This document shows, one piece after another, positions 24,875-34,665 of a stretch of DNA of 64,000 nucleotides (positions are counted from its first letter, which is position 1; every line of letters starts with the position of its first letter). The translations under genes and the position numbers were made by a program. This DNA comes from Paragordius varius (Eukaryota; Nematomorpha). The stretch spans positions 2,480,001 through 2,544,000 of the forward strand of contig OZ176052.1 of NCBI GenBank assembly GCA_964247055.1, read 5' to 3'. The notes below the pieces were generated by a model. It was not told the DNA's origin. It was given only the letters and a program-made list of their open reading frames with translations, and searched no databases.

Positions 24875-25417
24875 GACCCCTCCCAAAAGTTAATTGTCTG
24901 AAAATAAACGCAATATTTCCTAGATTGCGCGATATTTTTGCCAGAAAAAAATTTTTTTTGAAAGAATCCATATTTTTTTCAATATATTTATGTCAATTTG
25001 TTGAAGCATACTTTATTGTATTTTTAAGAGTAGAAATGGTATAAAACTGTTTAAAGATTTAATAAAAGCACCTTTTCTATATTTGATGCTGCTAAACATT
25101 CTTCTCATATCAGAATTAATTCTGAGGTGATAGGAATGTGTAACATCATCAAGTAATATTGAAAAGATATTCTTATAATATCTTTAAACAGTTTTATCCG
25201 TTTCGAGCATGCTTAAAATACAATGAAAGTACGCTTCAACAAAATTTTGATAAAACCATAATTTTGAAGAAAAGTATATTTTTGAGAAATTTTCATTATG
25301 GTCGCCAAAATCTAGCATATATTAAAAATTGTTTTCGAGCCATCTCGGCAATATTGCATTTATTTTAGAAAACTAACCTATTTTTAAGGGGTCCAAAAAT
25401 AAATGACTTTTGGGGTA
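24875..25417. mobile_element. long fold-back (hairpin) element, about 540 bp
   Basis: Nearly the whole segment folds on itself around the centre AGAATTAATTCT at about 25113-25124. Matching inverse blocks include ATAAAACTGTTTAAAGAT (25040) with ATCTTTAAACAGTTTTAT (25180), TTGTTGAAGCATACTTT (24999) with its inverse near 25230, and CGCAATATTTCC (24909) with its inverse near 25350. The outer ends read GACCCCTCCCAAAAG and CTTTTGGGG with TA next to them. Arms are roughly 265 bp. The open frame at 25159-25368 is an artefact of the arm. This fits a Tc1/mariner-like MITE with very long terminal repeats. Confidence 0.75.
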
Positions 25418-25932
25418 CATTTAAAATACCTTGTTCGATATAAATATTGTATTGCTGTTTAAATTTAGTTTTTTATAATTTATTAATATTTTATGGAATA
25501 ACAGTACAGCTTTTTCCAAACTTATATAATAAATATGCGATAATTTTGTCAATTGATATCGAGCAATATTTGTAACAATAAATTCTACGGTTAATAAAAA
25601 AGTATAACGGCCAAATTGATTAAAAGGTTAACATATTTGGAACAAATGAAGGTTTAAATGAGGAAGTTTAATCAAAAAATGGGTACCTTATATAGCAAGA
25701 ACTTTAATAAAAATAAAATTATCCCTAATGCGACAAATATTTGGCCAACTCATACTGATAGCAATTTATTACCAAATATTTTAGTTGCTATAATCCTAAA
25801 ATACGTAAATTATAAGTTAAAATAATATATATGTAATTTATTTACTATAACAACATTTAATTTTTTTAACATAGAATAAAATGTAGTAAATATATTACTT
25901 TTTTAAAATAACTACTATGCAATAATATTAGT

Positions 25933-26943
25933 TTACATATATATGGTATCAGGGTTAGATATTGCTAAAATAGAATCAAATGTATCAAATAAAGAGAGAC
26001 CATTTGTAGCACCTTTGACGCATTCCAAACCAAAATTAATGTTTGCTAAGTTTCCCAAATTAAATTCTCCATAAGGACTATTATCCTTATTAGTATCATC
26101 ATTTAAAGACTCGTTTGGTTCATTATCATTCCATATATCAGATAACATTTCCCTTAATTCGTTCTGTTCAATTGAGGATATGATTGATGTATCATCAACA
26201 CAACCTGTTTCCTGATAATTAATGTTAGGCACGCCGAGGTCTTTAGAAAGACCTTCGGTAAAATTATTATGCGGGGAAAGATCGGATACGTCATTATTAC
26301 CTCCAAAAATATTTTTATAACATCCCATATCAGTAGGGTCCATATCTAAACTGCTTATTTCAAGTTTTGGATATTGAATATCAGGAGGACTGTAACTTAA
26401 TCTTGATAAAGCACTACAACATATCGTGCCATGACCAAACTTCATATCAACAATGCAAGGAAAATCTGGTAGGTGTAAATCTTTAGATCTATATATAATA
26501 ATTTTAAATTTAATAATTGAACAATATATTATTATCAAAATCATGTTCGAGCATACCTGGATTTTCGTTCCGTTAAAACACGCTTTAAAGTTATCGATAA
26601 AATTGAAGAACACACATTTTTATTGAAACACACGTCACCTACTTGCTTATTATGGCAGCTAAAAACTATTTTAAAATCATTCTTTAGTCCGCTTTGTGGA
26701 AATGTTTTAAGAGTTTTATATCTGGTCCCAGTAAACCCTTCAAAATGGTGTCTCCATTTAAGAACATCATTTTTAGTTTTAATTGCTATCCGAATGCGAG
26801 CATCAAAGTGATAGCTCTTGTTAATTTTATGAATCCAACAAATATGGTAATCATAACCTTCTGGCAATAATTTCTAAATATTACGAATAATAAACTTGCA
26901 CAAACAATAAAGCTTGATTGTCGTAGACTCCGCAAATGTTCAT
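25933..26943 (-). CDS. FLYWCH/WRKY-GCM1-like domain protein, 306 aa
   Basis: Three exons on the minus strand: 26896-26943 (start MNICGVYDNQALLFVQ), 26557-26873 and 25933-26488. The exon sum is 921 nt and all junctions keep frame; the first intron is only 22 nt. Residues about 17-145 (FDARIRIAIKTKNDVLKWRH, TRYKTLKTFPQSG, KIVFSCHNK, then SKDLHLPDFPCIVDMKF) match a metazoan domain found in uncharacterised proteins and next to MULE-type transposases, thought to have a zinc-chelating FLYWCH/WRKY-GCM1-like fold. Members usually end this domain with HNHP-type ligands; here GHGTICC stands instead. The rest is acidic and Asn/Asp-rich without a known domain. No transposase catalytic domain is present. 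It may be a domesticated DNA-binding protein, but function is not known. Confidence 0.68.
26874..26895 (-). other. 22-nt ultrashort intron
   Basis: On the minus strand it begins GTTTATTATTCG and ends ATTTAG. It separates a 48-nt first exon from the exon that starts KLLPEGYDYHICW. Removal keeps phase 0. If retained, the upstream frame would shift by one base. Confidence 0.65.
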
Positions 26944-28990
26944 ATAGAAATTAATTAAAGCACTTTTATTATCATCATTATAATTTGCGCAAAGTTATCA
27001 CAGTAAAAAGTTAATTTAAGATCAATTATCATATAAATATATTGGTAAAAAATATAAGTATGGATTATGGATGGTGAGGTAATGGAAATATGTATGTGCC
27101 AATAAAAAGATGTTTATGCTAAAAGCGTGTTTATTTTTTGACATTGGGACTTTACTATTTGAATAAGTTATTATATTCCCTGAACATATATGCTTCCACA
27201 TTTTTATGAATTTTAACAATAAAATATTCGACTTTTTAATTATTACATTTGCACTTTTTTATAGATCATACATGCGCGGGTGTTTCTTGCACCAGAAATT
27301 TAATAAAAATATATATTCTTTTATCTTTTAATTTAATTGTAGACGATAAAATTTTGGAGTAAATTGGTGCCTTAGAGCTTTCATAATATTCGGACATTAA
27401 AGGTACTTTTCTCTATCATAATTGGGGAAGCATTAAATTTGTAGTATTCTTCAACAGAAAACCAAACATTACTGAGTTACAAAAAATTTGACCATAATGA
27501 ATTTAAATTTGCGATATATAATTATGATTTCCTCAAAAGAAAAGAAAGTATGAAATGGTGCATTTACATGGTAGAGATATATTAATCATCCAATGTGATT
27601 TTAAGACGGTAAATATTTTGGTCAGGATATGTAGCAAAAAATATTTTTTGGTTGATTTAACAATATAAATTCAATTCAGTTAAATAATTAAAAAATTATC
27701 TTAACAATCGTATAAGAAGGCACCGTTTGCGTTTTTCACTCTAGTTATATTTTCATTTAATACGGGAAGACAAGTTGAGGTGGTTTTCCAGCCCAGAGCT
27801 CAAAGTAGTAAACAAACTTATGTTTTAATAATTGTTTTGGTTTAAGTTTAATTATCTAACCCTCTTCTCCTGTATCAAATAAAATTTAGAGATTTTTCCA
27901 TTTACTAACTTCTACACTAAATTCAGATACATTGAAACGAAAAACTCACAATAAAATCAATAATTATCAAATGCTAGTAAATTGTTACATAAAAACTTTC
28001 CAAAAAAATATTTAAATTTTGACCGAATTAGCATTAATTTGAGGTTGTAATAGCGATTTAACAATCCAATACCTTTTGGGGTAGTTTATCCCAAAGCGAT
28101 TTGAAATTTGAATATTTTAAAAAGTATTAAAGGTAGTAAGCGGAATTTAAATATATGCTTTCTTTAGCCTATTTGGCGCATCATGCAAAAAGATTTTATT
28201 AAAATGTAATAATCCCTATAACAAATTTTTTTCCACCATTTTTTTCTATAAAATTTAAATAGCTAATGCAAAATGCAAATAAATATATATTATTTTTGAA
28301 AATGTAACTAATTAACTTTATAAATCCAGGCTACATTTTACTAGCAAAAACTTTATAAATTTTGATTTTAATATCATCTGTTCGTTTTATCTTTGGAGGT
28401 GTCCCAATTTTAGGCTGCAGAATCACAAAACTGTAAAATATAGCTTTATCAAATACATGAAAACAATGTTTTTCGTAGTTTATTTACAAAATTGATCTCT
28501 GCGATATAAAAGTACTCCAATATGTAAACTAGGATAAAAAATGATAAGATAATGATGTTAAAAAAATAAATAAAAATGGCTGAAAATTTTTAACATTTAT
28601 TTATAATATTACATATTAAAAATTGTATCATGCGCCAAAAAAAAGTTTTTAATTTGGCTCAATGCAAAAAAATTTTTAAATATAATTTTAAATTGTTCTG
28701 TGCTAAAAACTGCCTAAAAGGCCATAAAGTGTTATTATCATTTATATACATAATCATTTAATTTAATATGTTTAACAAAAAAATAGTTTACCCATGGTAT
28801 ATATGGATTTTTATTGTATCTTAGACTTTATAAAACATTCATTAGCGGAATTCAATGGTGTTATGTATGGCAATTATTTCGTTTATTAAATTATTTTTGA
28901 AAAGAAAAAACTATATATATATATATATATATAAATATCTTTCTGTGGAAAATAATTTATAATTAAAGAAATTAGGACTAACATATCTTT
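26944..28990. other. intergenic, no gene seen
   Basis: AT-rich DNA upstream of the minus-strand gene ending at 26943. I see no exon with homology on either strand. A few short AT microsatellites and homopolymer runs occur. Confidence 0.45.
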
Positions 28991-28995
28991 TAAGT

Positions 28996-29027
28996 GACGA
29001 GAGCCGCATATAGGACACCCCTGGTTC
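28996..29027. mobile_element. hAT element end fragment
   Basis: The string GAGCCGCATATAGGACACCC followed by CTG is, on the other strand, CAGGGGTGTCC plus a GCGGCTC block, a typical outer end of hAT-type MITEs as at 12749 and 54669. The partner end is not clear, so this is a fragment. Confidence 0.45.
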
Positions 29028-29716
29028 GGAACATTTAGCGCAGTGTAAATGAAATTTTAATCCCTTATTTTAACTATTTTCTTTTTACATCAATTTTTCT
29101 GTACAACCTACATATTTCCAATTTTTAACCTAAAACAAAAGGTTATTTAAAAAATTTTGTTAAAAAATTTCATTATTTTTTTATATAAAAAAATATCCCG
29201 TGACTTTTTAACGTTTTGCCGTTATAATATTGTTTTCGTATTTTAATCGACATATTCCCATCAAAACCCAAAATAGATTATATTAAAAAAATCGATCTTT
29301 AAAAATGATGATTTTCTCCCATAAAAAAATATTTTGTTTTCTTACGTTTTAGCGTTTTGTAGTTAAAATAATCTCAAATTCACCCTAAATGAAATTATGT
29401 GTTTTCGTATTAAACATTAACCATATATTTTTAAAAATGAAATTTAGTATAATATTAAGATTATACTGAAAAATTAATAAACTATGCCATAAAGAAATAT
29501 TTCATATAAATGATAAGTTATATCAGCCCGAAAAAACATAATTTATTTTAAGAGTGAACTTTAATTGTGCAAGGGTTTTGAATTATCCAAGAGTTAACAT
29601 GTGTAAATGGTATAACACTATGCATAATTAATTTTTTCATATTTATTAAAGTTTAATCGAATTTTAAATAAATTATGTGTATTATATGCAAAAATAAAGA
29701 TTTGTAATATTATAAG

Positions 29717-30372
29717 CTAAAACAAAAACTCTAAATTTTGACTAGGTTGCGCAATTAGTTTTTGAAATTCTTTAAATTTAGGATGAGATGCATCACGTAA
29801 TAAAGTTAATATAACGCTTTCAGTGCTTGTAATATTTATACCATTCATAGCCATGTGCCGCATCGCAATATTTCTAAAAAATGAATCGATTAAATATTTT
29901 AAGCTTTATTTATATAATTAAAATTTGTAGTAAAGAAAGTGTACCTATCAACTAAACTTCTGCTGGAGGTGGTGTCTGCAACAAGATATACATTTTTTTG
30001 ATTTAAAAAATCAAAAGCGGTTTGTTGAATACAAGCGTGCGTTTCAATACCAGTTAAAACAAGATTTTCAACGTGAGAAATATCTTTAATATATTCTTTA
30101 ATTGGTTCTACGCACATAGAAAATTGAGTTTTCTCGTATATTGGTAAGTTTTCCAAATTAATTTCTTTAACCGTATGACCCAAACCTTTCGGATATTGTT
30201 CTGTGGCTAGTATTGGAATATCCAAAAATTTTGCACATTTCAATAATTTGTTAATATTCACAATCAAATCATCAAAATTTTTAATAACGCTTTTAAACTT
30301 CTCTTGAACATCGCAAATCAAAAGGCAAGTATTTTTAGGTTGGAGTGGTGTAAATTTAAATATTTTAGCCAT
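29717..30372 (-). CDS. isochorismatase-like hydrolase (ISOC1/ISOC2 family)
   Basis: Two minus-strand exons, 29945-30372 and 29717-29873, joined across a 71-nt intron, give 194 aa. The family is the cysteine-hydrolase isochorismatase fold; animal ISOC proteins lack a firmly known substrate. Family residues are present: the Asp in CLLICDVQEKF, the Lys in YEKTQFSMC and the Cys in GIETHACIQQT, so the Asp-Lys-Cys triad looks intact. The segments EQYPKGLG, SSRSLVDR and the C-terminal DASHPKFKEFQKLI match ISOC2 closely in order and spacing, and length equals ISOC2. The chosen start is MAKIFKFTPLQPKN; an in-frame ATG at 30415-30417 would add 15 residues (MKFIYKNKKQHVQPF). A mitochondrial signal is not evident. 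Confidence 0.9.
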
Positions 30373-30904
30373 AAAGGGTTGCACATGTTGTTTTTTATTC
30401 TTATATATAAATTTCACTTAATATTTTAACTAAATTACTTTGAATACTTCATTCCTTTATGGGATTTTTGGTGTTAACTATTTAAAATATTGGACCAAAT
30501 TAAAAAATATTCATTTTTAGGCAATTTAAGTATTTAAATTACTTTAATCCTAATAAATATTTATCTCAAGCTTTAGCCATAAATTTTTAAGCTGATTATT
30601 TAATCGAGTTTTAAAACTAATAATATATACCCACAACTGTAAATACCCTTTTTGTTTAATATCACCGTGTCCAAAAAACATAACCTAATGAAATAGACAT
30701 ATTCTAATAGCTAATGCAGGATTATCATGGCGCTTTTCGTAGTTTTTACGAGTGAAAAAGTTATTTTCACTTTTATGGTATGTTTTTCAGAAAATGGCAA
30801 AATCGCACATGTTTTTTAAATAATTTTTTTTGGTGAAAGCTGAAGGATTTATTCCTAAACGTAGTCCTAAATTTTAATGCTCATCTAAAATAATCAAGTT
30901 TTCT
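30373..30904. other. intergenic, no gene seen
   Basis: AT-rich spacer upstream of the ISOC-like gene, up to the first TTAA MITE. No open frame with homology and no clear repeat. Confidence 0.45.
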
Positions 30905-31491
30905 TTAAAACTTCGATTGAAATTGGGGTATCTAAATATCCCAGACTAAATTTAAAATAAAATTTTTAAAAAACTACTGAAGGAAACGGTCCCAATTTAA
31001 ATTTATGCTTCTATCCTGATAAATATTATATAAATATGCTAAACTATCTTGATAAAATTTTGTTTTGGAAAAAAAGTTCCATCTCAAACTACTTAGACGC
31101 CATTTTTTTACAAAAACTTTGCAAAATATTTACTTCATTTAATTTTAAGGGTAAAACTAAAGCTTATTTTTTATATAAATTACATCTAACATTGATAGAA
31201 ATAGAAAAAGCGGTTTATTTTGTATAATTTTTAAATTTTACAATTTGACACATGTCACGTTGACTAAATTTTTACCTTTCAGTTTTACCTCAAAATAAGT
31301 AATATCAAGTATTTTTGAATAAAATCTTTTATATATTTCGGTTTATTAATGTTAATTAAGTGCAAAGTTTTGCCAAGATTTCGATATCTTCCATATTTTT
31401 TAAAGAATTTAATTTTAAACAGGCCTGGGGTATTTAACTACCCCAATTTGAATCGAAGGACTAAAATGAATGTGTTGTATCCAAGTGTTAA
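30905..31491. mobile_element. TTAA MITE copy A (587 bp)
   Basis: The left end TTAAAACTTCGATTGAAATT and right end TGTTGTATCCAAGTGTTAA carry the family's two diagnostic subterminal blocks: GGGGTATCTAAATA..CCCAG on the left and CTGGGGTATTTAACTACCCC on the right, each a small hairpin. Both ends finish in TTAA, the target site of piggyBac-type transposases. Six copies occur in the window (A at 30905, B at 31635, C at 31978, D at 48370, E at 48773, F at 53526). There is no coding capacity. Confidence 0.82.
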
Positions 31492-31634
31492 AAAAAATGT
31501 AGGAACGCGATAAAAATTTTAACTATAAGCTAAAGATAAAGCGTACTTTATATTATTGTCTTAATGGAAACGGTTTGAAAACATTTTATTAAAAACCTAT
31601 TCTCTATGATGCTATACATTTCTATCACCTAAAT

Positions 31635-32802
31635 TTAACACTTGGATACAACACAACCATTTAAGTCCTTCGATTCTAATTGGGGTAGTTGGATCCCCCA
31701 GGCCTTTTTAAAATTAAATAATTCAAAAAATATGCAATGAATTAAAACCTTGGCAAAAATTTGCACATTTATTACATTAATGGATCTAAATATTTAAAAA
31801 ATTTCATTCAAAAATACTTAATATTACTTATTTTTAGCTAAAACCTCAAAGTAAAAATTTAGTCAACGTGACATGTGTGCCTTAGCTAAATTTAAAAATA
31901 TTGCAAAGTAAACCATTTTTTCTTTTTCTCTCAATGTTAGATATGATTTAAATAAAAAATTAGCTTTCATTTTAGCTTTAACACTTCGATTCAAATTGGA
32001 TCTAAATACCCCAGACTAAATTTAAACTAATATTTTTAAAAAAACTACTGAAGGAAACGGTCCCAATTTAAATTATGCTTCTATCCTGATAAAAATTATA
32101 TAAATATGCCAAAATATCTTGATAAAAATTTGTTTTAAAAAAAAATTTCCATGTCAAACTACTTCGACGCCATTTTTATTTTACAAAATTTTTGCAAAAT
32201 ATTTACTTCATTTAATTTTAAGGGTAAATTAAAGCTAATTTTTTATATAAATTACATCTAACATTGATAAAAATAGAAAAAACGGTTTATTTTGTCTTAT
32301 TTTTTAATTTTGCAATTTGACACATGTCACGTTGACGAAATTTTTACCTTTCGGTTTTAGCTTAAAATAAGTAATATCAAGTATTTTTGAATAAATTTTT
32401 TTATATATTTCGGTTTATTAATGTTATATAAGTTCAAAATTTTGCCATTGTTTCGATTCCTTCCATACTTTTTAAAGTATTTTTTAAACATGCCTGGGGT
32501 ATCCAACTACCCCAATTTGAATCGAAGGACTAAAATGAGTGTGTTGTATCCAAGTGTTAATATCAAATAAATACGATATTTTGCTTATAATTATCGAAAA
32601 TAAAAATGGCGCCGAATTAGTTTGATATGGAACTTTTTTTCAAACCAAATTTTATTTAGATATTTCAGCTTATTTATATAATTTTGATTAGGATAGAAGC
32701 ATAAATTTAAAATGGGACCATTTCTTTCAGTAATTTTTTTAAAAAATAAATTTAAATATAGTCTGGGGTATATAGATACCTTAATTTGAATCGAAGTGTT
32801 AA
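31635..32802. mobile_element. TTAA MITE copy B, inverted, interrupted by copy C
   Basis: Starts TTAACACTTGGATACAACAC at 31635 and ends GAATCGAAGTGTTAA at 32802, so it lies in the opposite orientation to A. Its two halves are contiguous with the family consensus (compare the 48773 copy) once 31978-32560 is taken out: left half ends TTTTAGCT and the right half resumes TATCAAATAAATACGATATT. Without the insert its length is about 585 bp. Confidence 0.8.
31978..32560. mobile_element. TTAA MITE copy C nested inside copy B
   Basis: A full-length copy in the same orientation as A, from TTAACACTTCGATTC at 31978 to CCAAGTGTTAA at 32560. TTAA is duplicated at both borders. Sequence is close to copy A, with the shared hairpin block GGGTATCCAACTACCCC near the right end. 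It interrupts copy B at a TTAA site, so it arrived later. Confidence 0.8.
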
Positions 32803-34340
32803 ATATTCGTTAATTTTTATGTAGATTAACCATGTTACAACAAAATTTAATCAAAACAACTTTTAAAACAATAATGGTTTACAAGTTTAAACTATATATA
32901 AAAATTAGCGCAAAATGTTATGGAATAGCAAAATAAAAAGATAGAGCTAAAGTGTTTCGTATGAAATATGATTATTTGTCTGTAAACAACAGACAAAATC
33001 TATTTTATTTCTTTAAATATCTTAAACTTTTTGTACTAGATTAGGTCATTATGTCCAATACAGACTAAAGAATATTGGGATGAAATATATATCCCTGGTA
33101 TTTTAGGTTTTGGGGCTATTGGCTTTATAGGAAAGTTATTCAACTGTGATCATTGAAAATCTCAGGCATATTATGTTTCTAAATACTTTGTTCCTAACAA
33201 TATATCATAAACGATATTTACGCATTCTATAATTTTAATTATAAATTTTAGACGTAAAAAGTCGGCATATTTTGGACCGTTCTAAAATGGGTTATGGATC
33301 AAAAATTTAATATTAATAAAATATTAATTTGCTTTGTTTTATGTTATATTTTCATTTCTGGAATCAAGTATTACCAATAATAATTTATTTATAAGTCCGC
33401 TAAATTTGCGATTTCGATAGGAAAGATTAACCATAAATTGTTAATTTTGATTATTAGAAAGTCCCAGAACCAAAAACACTATAATCATAGTTCATCTATC
33501 TATCAGAAATATTTCAATAAAATAATTTTATACCCCACTTCCCATCCCACACTATAATACTAAAGTTTGTTCAAATATTTCAATACATAATGTGGGAAAA
33601 CATTTATAATAATAATCATCATTTATCATGGTAAGGTACAACTGAGTCGGTATTTCATATTTGAAAAAAATTTCCTATTACTTAAACCATTTTTAGAAGC
33701 AAACACATATATATTTATAAAATAAAGTAAGTTGTGAAACTTCTAAAAGTTATATAGCATAGATATTTATAAACTTTTAATTTTAGTTAAAAATTGAACC
33801 AGGTTTTGAAAATTTAATAAAAAATCTGGATATTGTTTCTAAAAAATAAAATAACTTTATTATTGTAAAAACTTATTAATATTTAAGATGATAGACATCT
33901 TCACTAGCATTAGGTAAAATATTAATAATATAAGATTTCGGGCATGATGCAAAATAAATAAAAACAACTTTAGGAGATAAAACTCATTTATGTATAATTT
34001 GAATAGTATTAAAATAATTTATTAACTAATCGCATTCGACTAAGTCACTGCGACGCGTGATAGATACATCCAATTAAATATAAATATTTAGGGCCTTGAT
34101 CCAATTCGTATGAAATATATTTAGAGTATTAAAAGGACATAAAATAAATTTAACGGTATTTATTTGCATAAATTAAAACATTAAACTTTCAGCGTTTCTT
34201 TGGTTTAAAATGCCTGTGTTACGCTAAAACCTTTACTTCTTTTTGTTATCCTATAGAAATAATAAAAAATATTATTGCATGATCTTTATAAATAATACTT
34301 ACCTGTATTTATATGTAATAACATAATAAAAATTATACAG
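32803..34340. other. intergenic, no gene seen
   Basis: AT-rich DNA between the nested MITEs and the SINE-like repeat. I find no homology-bearing exon on either strand. Confidence 0.45.
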
Positions 34341-34374
34341 TTTAGAGTCTCTTTTTTCTTTTTTATTTAAGGGT

Positions 34375-34520
34375 AAGGACTTAAATTGTATCCGGACATA
34401 TGAGGGCTTTAACACTCGCCTGCCCAGGGCTGACAGTGATGTTGGAAAAATTGCGTAGTTTCGGGGTTCGAACACTGGCACGCAGTGTAAGAGTCCGGCG
34501 CCCTACCTACTATAACATCA
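34375..34520 (-). repeat. tRNA-derived SINE-like repeat
   Basis: Read on the minus strand, an island of higher GC has AGTAGGTAGGGCGCCGGACT (A-box/D-arm-like) followed about 40 nt on by GTGTTCGAACCCC, close to a pol III B-box (GTTCGAANNC). Downstream come CAGCCCTGGGCAGGCG and a tail towards AT-rich DNA. The anticodon arm does not fold well and no clean acceptor stem closes, so I read it as a SINE with a tRNA-like head rather than a tRNA gene. It lies just downstream of the bestrophin gene. Confidence 0.6.
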
Positions 34521-34665
34521 CGCTTTTAATAACCATAATAACTACAATTTATTCATTTACAATTCATAAAAATCTAACTTTAATTAACCACTAGTTAAGA
34601 TTTTATTTTAGCTGATGAAAATTTGGTTACTTATAATTTGCTAAAATATTCAAAAGTTTAATATA

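Noticed and set aside
25159-25368. 69-codon gene downstream of ATG2
   Set aside because: It lies wholly within one arm of the 540-bp fold-back element.
34420-34512. Functional tRNA gene
   Set aside because: B-box-like GTTCGAACCCC is present, but the D and anticodon arms do not pair properly and no standard acceptor stem or anticodon can be set. Read as a SINE-like repeat.
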